A stretch of DNA of 9,771 bases, from contig JAHJTR010000151.1 in assembly GCA_018829865.1 (NCBI GenBank), forward strand, positions 1 through 9,771, read 5' to 3'. Below are positions 1 to 6,131 of the stretch, piece by piece; position 1 is the stretch's first letter, and each line of letters starts with the position of its first letter. The stretch is from Patescibacteria group bacterium. Lineage in GTDB: Bacteria; Patescibacteriota; Gracilibacteria; UBA1369; JAHJTR01. The position numbers and the translations under genes were made by a program. The notes beneath the pieces were generated by a model, which was not told where the DNA came from, searched no databases, and saw nothing but the letters and a program-made list of their open reading frames with translations.

Positions 1-57
1 TGTGCCGGGGGGGAGGCCGCCGGTTAGGGGTGATGTTGGTTTTGTATCGTCGTTCAT
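1..57 (-). CDS. Partial N-terminus of an unidentified fourth operon gene
   Basis: An ATG at 57-55 on the - strand opens a frame with no stop for 19 codons to the window edge. It encodes a Thr/Pro/Gly-rich start (MNDDTKPTSPLTGGLPPGT). It lies 26 bases downstream of the stop of the 570-residue gene and points the same way, so it fits as the next member of the operon. No Shine-Dalgarno sequence is visible; the upstream stretch is A-rich, as it is for the first operon gene, whose product also begins MND. The C-rich sense strand here (GC-rich DNA) contrasts with the AT-rich neighbours and reflects Pro and Gly codons. The function cannot be told from 19 residues. A chance open frame is possible because the stretch is short and GC-rich. 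Confidence 0.42.
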   Translation of the reverse strand, partial: MNDDTKPTSPLTGGLPPGT

Positions 58-83
58 TTTATTTTTAGGTTATTTTGTATTTT

Positions 84-1796
84 TTAATCGCTTAGATGAA
101 TAAATAATGAATTTGGGGATTTTAGTGTTTTGTCTGCGTGGGTTTTTCCAATGGTTTTGTTTATTTTTTCAATTATTATGTTTAAGTCTTTAGTATCTCT
201 TGGTGTTTTAAAATCTTTCACCAATATTTGTTTATTAGCTGGCGTTGTTTTATTGATTATAGAATTAATATTGCTGTTAGACAATTTTTTATTAATTGAT
301 CGATATTTTTTTATTAGCAGATGGAGGATATTTCCTCTCATGCATGCGGTAAATATTCTAGTTTTATTAGTGTCGAATTTTAGTGTTTTGGCTATTTTTT
401 GTAGTCGGTTTTCAAGTCTTTTTGCTTTCGCTTCCGGTGTTGATCCGCTAAGTTTCTTTAGAAATGAAACCAATCCTGGGTCTAGGGCTCCATCCAATGA
501 TATTCCCATTTGTTCAAACCAGTTGATAAACTTTCTTAATGCCAGTCTTGCTTCCGGGAATTTTTTACAGATACCGGTGGCGACTAGGCAAATCATTTTG
601 TATTTTTTGGGAATGGGTGGGTGTTTTGAGAAGTAACCGTTGATTGCGTAATTTGCTATATCTACTGTATCGGCACCTTTGAGGTCGTCGAGGGCTTTTA
701 TTAGGTTTTTTGGGGGGAGGGTGTTTAGTTTGAGGTAAGATGTGTGTAGTTCTTGAAGTTTTATCAGATCTAGAGATGTGGGGTTAATATTATTTTTAAG
801 GTTGGTAAGGATTGTGGTAAGGGGTGCTAATTTAACACTATTTTCTTTTTTAAGTTTATATAGAAGATTTCGGTGTATTCTAAAGCATATTTCATGAAGT
901 TTTTTGTAATCATTTCTGAGAGCTAGTTGTTCGGGTGAAATTGGTTTTGGTGGTACTTTGTATTTGATGATTATATCATGGGCTTCTTTGGCGGTTGTGG
1001 CGGCTTTGATGGCGTCGAGGGCTTTTATTAGGTGTTGTAGGGGGAGGGTGGCTAGCTTGTCGAAAGTTTTGTGTAGCAATTGAAGGTTTTTTAGATCTAG
1101 CGATGTGGGGTTAGTGTTATTTTCAGGGCTGGTTAGTATTGAAAAAAGAGGTGCTAATTTAGTTTTATTTGTAGCGAGTTTTATTTGAAGCTTGTTGTAT
1201 TCTAAAGTGCATGAGGTGTGGATTTTTTTGTATTTTTTTGTTCGAGTTTTTTGTTCAGTACGGGTTGTTAATATTTGCGGTGCTCTTTTTTGTGGTTTTC
1301 CGTTTATTTTTGGTGGATTTTTTTTTATGTATTTATTGATTCTGTTGTAAATTTCATCGAGTGTGTTTTCTGTTTTACTTGCTTTGAGTGCTCCTATTAG
1401 GTGGTTTTTTGTCTTGATTGTAGCTAGACTTGTGTAGATTGAATGGAGTTTTTTTAAATCTAATAATTCATTTTTGGTGGGGTTTGTTTTATCTGAAATA
1501 TCTATGTTATCTAATAATGGGTTAATGTTTTTGATGTCGCCTTGATTAATTTTAAAATTTGTTTTTATAGTCCATGCTATTTTTTCGCATTTTTTTGAGA
1601 GTGCTTTGTAGTTTATGGTTCGTTTAAGAGCTTCTGTTTGTTTATGAGTTTTTACTTTCTCTTTTTTTCTTTTTGATTGGTGTTGATTAGTGGTAACGTT
1701 TATTAAAGTCTCTTTTTTTGGAATTGGTGAATTTGGTGTTTTCTTTTGTTGCTTTCTCATCGTCTCCCCCAGATTTCCAAAGAATGATCCGTCCAT
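84..1796 (-). CDS. Very basic tandem-repeat protein, unknown function
   Basis: I do not recognise this 570-residue protein. It is rich in Lys, Asn, Thr, Ile and Leu and strongly basic. It has no signal peptide and no membrane segment. After a Lys-rich, probably disordered N-terminus (about 1-60) come three related blocks of about 100 residues, at about 62-163, 186-285 and 295-394. Each carries a Tyr followed seven residues later by Cys (Y63/C70, Y189/C196, Y297/C304), an Asn-Pro-Thr (105, 229, 338), a Leu-rich helix and an H/N-L-I-x-A-L motif (132, 255, 364). The pattern suggests an all-helical repeat. A segment from about 396 to 475 (KKYK.IC, then SLDGALDPGL) may be a decayed fourth copy, and the remaining C-terminus is Lys/Asn-rich. 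It is the third gene of the operon, 13 bases after the hydrolase gene. The start is uncertain: the ATG at 1796 has no ribosome binding site, whereas Met13 at 1760 follows GGGGGAG and would give 558 residues with an immediately Lys-rich start. Binding to nucleic acid or an anionic wall polymer is possible from charge alone. Confidence 0.82.
   Translation of the reverse strand: MDGSFFGNLGETMRKQQKKTPNSPIPKKETLINVTTNQHQSKRKKEKVKTHKQTEALKRTINYKALSKKCEKIAWTIKTNFKINQGDIKNINPLLDNIDISDKTNPTKNELLDLKKLHSIYTSLATIKTKNHLIGALKASKTENTLDEIYNRINKYIKKNPPKINGKPQKRAPQILTTRTEQKTRTKKYKKIHTSCTLEYNKLQIKLATNKTKLAPLFSILTSPENNTNPTSLDLKNLQLLHKTFDKLATLPLQHLIKALDAIKAATTAKEAHDIIIKYKVPPKPISPEQLALRNDYKKLHEICFRIHRNLLYKLKKENSVKLAPLTTILTNLKNNINPTSLDLIKLQELHTSYLKLNTLPPKNLIKALDDLKGADTVDIANYAINGYFSKHPPIPKKYKMICLVATGICKKFPEARLALRKFINWFEQMGISLDGALDPGLVSFLKKLSGSTPEAKAKRLENRLQKIAKTLKFDTNKTRIFTACMRGNILHLLIKKYRSINKKLSNSNINSIINKTTPANKQILVKDFKTPRDTKDLNIIIEKINKTIGKTHADKTLKSPNSLFIHLSD
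615..1613 (-). repeat. Three tandem ~109-codon coding repeats
   Basis: The second and third copies are still similar as DNA. GTCGAGGGCTTTTATTAGGT occurs from about 687 and again from about 1014, and GATCTAG occurs at 767 and 1094; both pairs are 327 bases apart, which is 109 codons. The first copy (about 1308-1613) is recognisable only as protein and is separated from the second by a longer linker (124 residues between matching Asn-Pro-Thr motifs). Nearly constant phase between copies two and three indicates a later duplication than the one that produced copy one. Confidence 0.8.
1764..1770 (-). promoter_or_regulatory. Shine-Dalgarno-like GGGGGAG favouring Met13 as start
   Basis: On the - strand, GGGGGAG lies 3 bases before the ATG at 1760-1758 (5 bases if the G run is what pairs). 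The upstream ATG at 1796 is preceded only by A/T sequence. The 12 residues between the two starts (MDGSFFGNLGET) are unlike the Lys-rich sequence that follows. Together these points make 84-1760 a credible alternative extent for the gene. The spacing is on the short side, and the same bases also encode Leu-Gly-Glu if the upstream start is used. Confidence 0.4.
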
Positions 1797-1809
1797 ATAT
1801 TTTATATTA

Positions 1810-3474
1810 TTAGTAATTTAGATTAACCCCACATACAAATCGTTTACCGTAATAGTTTCCGGATCTCATATTTGAGATTTGGATACCTCTGCCTTTTTTG
1901 TTTCTTTCGTGGTGTAATATTTTTATTGTGTTGTCGCTTGGTTCTTTGTAAACAAGTGCAACGTGGCTCATTCCTCTCCCGTATGTTGAAAAGAATACCA
2001 GGCTTAATCTACGAAGATTGGCGGGTTTTTTGACCAGTTTGCCGCCGTTTTTTTTGTTCATTGCTGCAGCGAATAGTGTTCGGCAACCCATTATTGGGGG
2101 ATTTGTAACTCCGAGTAATTTACTTATGTAGTATGCGCATTTTTTCCATCCCAGAGGTATTCCAATTTTGGTATGTTCATTTTCTATGTTTGGTCTTTTG
2201 AATTTTGGCGCATTGTGCATATATTCATGGCTTTGGATTATTTCTCTTGGCGTTACGCCTTGATCAATAATGTTTTTTGCAGTGGCTAAACCATTTTTGT
2301 CTTTGATAATTTTCTTGCCGCTGAATTTTTCGTAATATTTACACAAATTGCCATGATGGTGGCTATTTATTTTATTTTCGGCTTTGCTATATGTATTGGT
2401 GGGAGCGTAATAATGAGAAAAGTAGTAGATAAATCCTTCTGTTGGTATTCCTCCTTTAAAGGCTTTGCATTTTGATTTCCTTTCGTAACGTTTAATACCT
2501 TTTTGCATGTGTCTTAAGGCCATCATTAATTGAGGTTTGAATCCGAGGCCGGAGACACTTTTGACACCAAATTCATTCCCGGGTTTGGCATTTTCTATCC
2601 TTCTTAATGCCAGTACAAAACTTGCGGGTATGCCGACGCTTTTGGCTGCTTTTACAATATCTGTTGCTTGTTTTACGAGTTCTATTCTTGTAGTTGGCAT
2701 TTGTTCGGGATATTTGGAGTAACTGAAAAGTAATTCGTGGACGGCTTTGTTTATTTCCGTATTTGTTGGTTTCATTCCTTCAGTCATTTTTGTCTCTTCT
2801 TTTTTACTTAGTGTTTTTAGAGCTGTGAATTTGTATCGATCCAATGCTTCGATATATCTGCCTGATTGTTCGTCAAAAAATGCGCCTTTTGGGGAATTGG
2901 CAGCTCTTTTGCCGATTCTTGTGTTTCCCCAGGCGTCGGTGACTTTTATTCTCCTTACTGCGACGGGCAGTATTTGTGCGAATCCTACTCGCTCAAGTGC
3001 GTATCTGTTTCCTTTGAAATTAACTTCGTATTGTTTGTTTTTGACTATCTTTTCGGGCGCATTTGTGAATACTTTTAGTAAAGTACCTTCAAATTTATCT
3101 TCGAGTGAGAGGAGTGTGCCTAGATTTATGCCGGCGATAAACTTTTTTAAGAGATGGATTTTTAGTTTATCCTTAGCTATAAAGTAATCGGGTTTTAAAT
3201 CTCTGAGTTCTTTTAGGTCCTCTTCATATTTTTCGCTTAGTTTCCTGTATTTGGCAAGATTGCCTTTTGCACTTATATCGATCGCTGAAAGATCGTGCTT
3301 TAGGTTGTTTAGTGCTTTTTGGGTTTTTTGGGCAAGGCGTTTTTCTTCTTTACTTAATATTTCTGTAGCTTGTTTTTTTGATAATGGTTTATCAGGAACC
3401 ATCACTTCATCAATGCCTTCTCTAATTTGTTTTGCGGTTAATGCGGCCGGTTTTGATTTGCTTTTTTCCCCCAT
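1810..3474 (-). CDS. Probable two-domain peptidoglycan hydrolase (lysozyme-like plus NlpC/P60-like)
   Basis: The product has 554 residues. Residues 1-110 are charged, helical and probably coiled-coil. Residues 145-217 look beta-rich, with Gly turns (AWGN, GAFFDEQSGRYIE). Residues 280-385 resemble a lysozyme or glucosaminidase fold: 'PASFVLALRRIENAKPGNEF' places E294 as candidate general acid, followed by 'YYAPTN' (355-360) and an N-x-H stretch ending GNL (370-377). Residues 440-550 resemble NlpC/P60 cysteine peptidases: Cys446 at the start of a helix (KKCAYYISKLLG), or less likely Cys464, then 'LVFFSTYGRGMSHVALVY' with His504, then His521/522 in LHHE. Cys446 is favoured because its distance to LVFF matches the family. 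Such pairs cut glycan and peptide bonds of the cell wall (compare CwlT). No signal peptide or membrane segment is visible. The gene starts 4 bases after the upstream stop with no Shine-Dalgarno sequence, so translational coupling is likely. The C-terminal assignment is firmer than the central one. Confidence 0.72.
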   Translation of the reverse strand: MGEKSKSKPAALTAKQIREGIDEVMVPDKPLSKKQATEILSKEEKRLAQKTQKALNNLKHDLSAIDISAKGNLAKYRKLSEKYEEDLKELRDLKPDYFIAKDKLKIHLLKKFIAGINLGTLLSLEDKFEGTLLKVFTNAPEKIVKNKQYEVNFKGNRYALERVGFAQILPVAVRRIKVTDAWGNTRIGKRAANSPKGAFFDEQSGRYIEALDRYKFTALKTLSKKEETKMTEGMKPTNTEINKAVHELLFSYSKYPEQMPTTRIELVKQATDIVKAAKSVGIPASFVLALRRIENAKPGNEFGVKSVSGLGFKPQLMMALRHMQKGIKRYERKSKCKAFKGGIPTEGFIYYFSHYYAPTNTYSKAENKINSHHHGNLCKYYEKFSGKKIIKDKNGLATAKNIIDQGVTPREIIQSHEYMHNAPKFKRPNIENEHTKIGIPLGWKKCAYYISKLLGVTNPPIMGCRTLFAAAMNKKNGGKLVKKPANLRRLSLVFFSTYGRGMSHVALVYKEPSDNTIKILHHERNKKGRGIQISNMRSGNYYGKRFVCGVNLNY

Positions 3475-3478
3475 AAAA

Positions 3479-3877
3479 TTAGATTATGAATACATCACCT
3501 TCTTTTAATTCAAGTCTTTCTTTTGTGACCCTGAGGTGATGAATTAGATTTTTTATTTGATATGTCGGTTTTTTTTCATATTCCCATAATGTGACTATTT
3601 CTCTGATGTCTGATAGCAGGTTTTGGGCGGCGAATTCTACTCTTGTTTGGCTTTCGGGTGACAATTTTTCGACCAGTTTTTCATTGTAGAGGCTGCTTAC
3701 CGAGTAGAGATTGATTGTTTCGGCTTGTACCTTGGCTATGATTTCTTGTAAAAAGCCCTCATCGTCACTGTTGAAGCCTTCGGGGTCGATGGGTGGGGTG
3801 TTGATCTTTTTTTGCAGCTCGGGATTTATTTCCGCTTCGTGCATTTTTGAGTTGTAAAGTTGGTTTTGGTCGTTCAT
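3479..3877 (-). CDS. Small acidic helical protein, unknown function, first gene of operon
   Basis: I cannot name this 132-residue protein. It has no signal peptide or membrane segment. An acidic, Pro-containing N-terminus (about 1-45, with NSDDEGFLQEII at 36-47) is followed by predicted helices: 'INLYSVSSLYNEKLVEKLSP' at 55-74, then a Leu/Ala-rich helix with LLSDIREIVTLWEYEK, then 'NLIHHLRVTKERLELKEGD' and a short hydrophobic end (VFII). My impression is that small proteins of this pattern occur in Patescibacteria genomes, but I could not check. It is the promoter-proximal gene and lies 4 bases from the hydrolase gene, so the two products are probably made together. Its acidity contrasts with the basic third protein, so a binding partner, chaperone or adaptor role is conceivable but not shown. 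The ATG at 3877 has only A/T bases upstream and no ribosome binding site. Confidence 0.78.
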   Translation of the reverse strand: MNDQNQLYNSKMHEAEINPELQKKINTPPIDPEGFNSDDEGFLQEIIAKVQAETINLYSVSSLYNEKLVEKLSPESQTRVEFAAQNLLSDIREIVTLWEYEKKPTYQIKNLIHHLRVTKERLELKEGDVFII

Positions 3878-3893
3878 ATTTTTTATTTTTATC

Positions 3894-3908
3894 GTGTAAT
3901 TATAACAC
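3894..3908. promoter_or_regulatory. Imperfect palindrome overlapping the operon -10 box
   Basis: GTGTAATTATAACAC has matching arms GTGT/ACAC and a partly symmetric AT centre (12 of 14 non-central positions pair). It covers the -10 hexamer of the leftward promoter, a position where a dimeric repressor could block polymerase. It may also be coincidence, because extended -10 sequences in AT-rich DNA are partly self-complementary. Confidence 0.25.
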
Positions 3909-3928
3909 TTTATTAGTGATTATGCCAG
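3899..3928 (-). promoter_or_regulatory. Extended -10 promoter for the leftward operon
   Basis: On the - strand the consensus -10 TATAAT sits at 3904-3899 and is preceded by TG and one base, giving the extended form TGTTATAAT. A -35-like CTGGCA (four of six matches to TTGACA) lies at 3928-3923 with an 18-base spacer. Transcription would start near 3892, leaving a leader of only about 15 bases before the ATG at 3877. This agrees with the absence of a Shine-Dalgarno sequence there. The -10 is persuasive; the -35 is weak. Confidence 0.55.
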
Positions 3929-3994
3929 TATTTTAATGTGAAATCCAGTTTTGCCTGATCTTGCCTATTTTTTTGTTTAAATGTTAAATTAGTC

Positions 3995-3999
3995 AGGAG
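3995..3999 (+). promoter_or_regulatory. Weakly placed ribosome binding site of ligA
   Basis: AGGAG lies 13 bases before the ligA ATG at 4013, farther than the usual 5-9 bases. The only upstream in-frame alternative, an ATG at 3981, meets a TAG three codons later, so 4013 is the first usable start. No convincing -10/-35 pair for ligA is visible in 3905-3990; TTGCCT at 3961-3966 and TTAAAT at 3984-3989 have a 17-base spacer but would start transcription within the AGGAG. Confidence 0.4.
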
Positions 4000-4012
4000 A
4001 TTAATAAATTCC

Positions 4013-6127
4013 ATGAATAAAAAAGAAGCAAAAATTCAGATAGAAAAGCTTAAAAGTGAGATACTTAAGCGTAATTATGAGTATTTTGTTTTGGATAAAA
4101 GCGCGGTATCTGAGGCTGTGCGTGATTCGCTGAAAAAAAAACTTATTGAATTGGAGACACAATTTCCGGAATTTATAGCTGCTGATTCTCCGACGCAGCG
4201 GGTTGGGAGTGCTTTGTCTAAGCGGTTTGCTAAGATTAAGCATTTGACGGCTAAAATGAGTTTGGCTGATGCTTTCAGTATTGATGAGTTGTCTGAATGG
4301 AGAGATCGGCTACTTCGAATTATTCCCGGAGGGAAATTTGAATATGTGGCTGAACTTAAAATTGATGGTTTGAATGTTACTTTGTGGTACGAGAAAGGGA
4401 TTTTAGTAAAAGCTATAACTCGAGGGAATGGCACTTTTGGTGAGGATGTTACTCATACCGTTAAAACTATTGAATCTATCCCTCTAAAACTTAATGAACC
4501 TGTTGATTTAGAGGTTTCGGGGGAGATTTATTTGTCCAAAAAAAGCTTCGAAAATATTAATTCTTGGCAAAGCAAATTGGGGAAGGAGCTTTTTGCGAAT
4601 CCGAGAAATGCGGCGGCGGGGACGGTTAGGCAATTGGATCCGGGGGTTGCTGCGAAACGGAAGCTTTGTGCTTTTTTTTATTCGATGGGGAAGAATAATT
4701 TGAGTTTGAAATTGAGTAATCAGGCGGAATTTTTGAAGGCGATGAAGGATTTGGGGCTTAAGGTTAACGATTATAGTGAGCGGCTTAAGTCGATTGAGGA
4801 TATTGCGCTTTTTTGTGAGAAATGGGCTAAGAAAAGGGAGAAATTGCCTTATGAGATTGATGGGATTGTTTTTAAGGTTAATGATTGGGCGCAGCAGAAG
4901 AAACTGGGGTATACGGCTAAGGCTCCGAGATATGCGATTGCTTATAAGTTTGCGGCTGAGCAGGCGGTGACGAAAATTGAGGATATTGTCGTGCAGGTTG
5001 GGCGAACGGGGGCGATAACTCCTGTTGCGCATCTGACTGCGGTGAAAGTTGCGGGGAGTACGGTTGCTAGGGCTACGCTGCATAATGAGGATGAGATTTT
5101 GCGGAAGGATGTGCGAATTGGGGATAGTGTGATTATTCAAAAGGCGGGGGATATTATTCCTGAAGTTGTTGAGGTTTTGAAGGATTTGCGTGTTGGGACG
5201 GAGAAGAAATTTGTGTTTCCGAAGAAATGTCCTATTTGTGGGGGGGAGATTAATAAGGCTGAGGGTGAGGTGGTGAGTCGATGTTTGAATAAGGACTGTT
5301 ATGCGCAGCAGCTTGAGCGATTGATTCATTTTGCTTCGAGGAAGGGGCTGGATATTGAGGGGCTGGCGGTTAAAATTATTAAGTTGCTTTATGACGAGGG
5401 ATTGGTGAAAAGTCCGGCTGATATTTTTAGCCTTAAATATGAGGATTTGTTGGGGCTGCCGATGTTTAAAGAGAAGAAAGCCGGCAATATTATTGGAGCA
5501 ATTGCTAAATCTCGGGTGATACCGCTTGAGAAATTTTTGTTTGCACTTGGGATAAGGCATTTGGGTGAGGGCGCGAGTCGGGATTTTGCGAAATATTTGG
5601 CTCGGATTGTTGGCGAGAAATGTGAGGAGGTTGTTTTGGAGATTGAGCGGCCTGATGATTCGCAAATATCTATTTTTGAGACTGAGGCTGCTCACAGAGC
5701 CAAGGGATACAGGATAAATGATGTGCTGCTTGTTATTGAAAAAATGAATTTGGAGGATTTGGGTGAATTGCAGGGGTTTGGTGATAAAATTGCGGATTCG
5801 GTGCTTGAGTGGTTTAAGGATGAGGCTAATTTGAAGTTGCTAGCGGATTTGGATGCGCAAAAAGTTTTGCTTGTTTTGCCGGAAATATCTCAAAAGGCGC
5901 AGGTGTTTGAAGGGAAGGTGTTTGTGTTGACTGGTTCGCTCAATGATATGACCAGGGATGAGGCTAAAAAAGAGATTATTGATCGGGGAGGGAAGGTGAG
6001 TTCTTCGGTTAGTGCTAAAACCGATTGTTTGCTTGCAGGCGAGAATAGTGGGAGCAAATATGATAAAGCGAAAAAACTCGGGGTGGAGATTATAGATGAG
6101 GCGGGGTTTAGAGGGATTTTGAAGTAG
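4013..6127 (+). CDS. ligA: NAD+-dependent DNA ligase LigA
   Basis: The enzyme seals 3'-OH/5'-phosphate nicks using NAD+ during replication and repair. At 704 residues it has near-normal length and full domain order: N-terminal Ia (1-70), with PTQRVG at 61-66; adenylation domain with the nucleotide-accepting Lys116 in KIDG (116-119), RGNG (137-140), EVSGEI (167-172), 'FANPRNAAAGTVRQLD' (194-209), DGIVFK (283-288) and Lys312; OB fold (VGRTGAITPVA at 329, AGDIIP at 378); four-Cys zinc finger (C406, C409, C424, C429); helix-hairpin-helix repeats (about 437-615); and C-terminal BRCT (about 630-704). Two oddities stand out. In domain Ia, the positions matching E. coli Tyr22, His23, Asp32, Tyr35 and Asp36 read Tyr24, Phe25, Glu34, Arg37 and Asp38. 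About 33 extra residues sit between two hairpins (about 534-572). The catalytic domain is intact, so activity is expected. The stop is TAG. Confidence 0.97.
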   Translation: MNKKEAKIQIEKLKSEILKRNYEYFVLDKSAVSEAVRDSLKKKLIELETQFPEFIAADSPTQRVGSALSKRFAKIKHLTAKMSLADAFSIDELSEWRDRLLRIIPGGKFEYVAELKIDGLNVTLWYEKGILVKAITRGNGTFGEDVTHTVKTIESIPLKLNEPVDLEVSGEIYLSKKSFENINSWQSKLGKELFANPRNAAAGTVRQLDPGVAAKRKLCAFFYSMGKNNLSLKLSNQAEFLKAMKDLGLKVNDYSERLKSIEDIALFCEKWAKKREKLPYEIDGIVFKVNDWAQQKKLGYTAKAPRYAIAYKFAAEQAVTKIEDIVVQVGRTGAITPVAHLTAVKVAGSTVARATLHNEDEILRKDVRIGDSVIIQKAGDIIPEVVEVLKDLRVGTEKKFVFPKKCPICGGEINKAEGEVVSRCLNKDCYAQQLERLIHFASRKGLDIEGLAVKIIKLLYDEGLVKSPADIFSLKYEDLLGLPMFKEKKAGNIIGAIAKSRVIPLEKFLFALGIRHLGEGASRDFAKYLARIVGEKCEEVVLEIERPDDSQISIFETEAAHRAKGYRINDVLLVIEKMNLEDLGELQGFGDKIADSVLEWFKDEANLKLLADLDAQKVLLVLPEISQKAQVFEGKVFVLTGSLNDMTRDEAKKEIIDRGGKVSSSVSAKTDCLLAGENSGSKYDKAKKLGVEIIDEAGFRGILK

Positions 6128-6131
6128 ATTT

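Noticed and set aside
130..636. 168-codon hydrophobic + strand frame resembling a membrane protein
   Set aside because: It lies opposite the Lys/Asn-rich repeat gene; Phe/Leu/Ile-rich products are the expected complement of A-rich sense codons. The repeats support the - strand frame.
2747..3187. 146-codon hydrophobic + strand frame
   Set aside because: Antisense to the N-terminal half of the hydrolase gene; no ribosome site, and the opposite frame has recognisable domains and operon spacing.
4508..5695. 395-codon open frame on the - strand within ligA
   Set aside because: It is antisense to a fully conserved ligA region; its Arg/Asn/Leu/Pro-rich product follows from G/T-rich codons read backwards and shows no recognisable domain.
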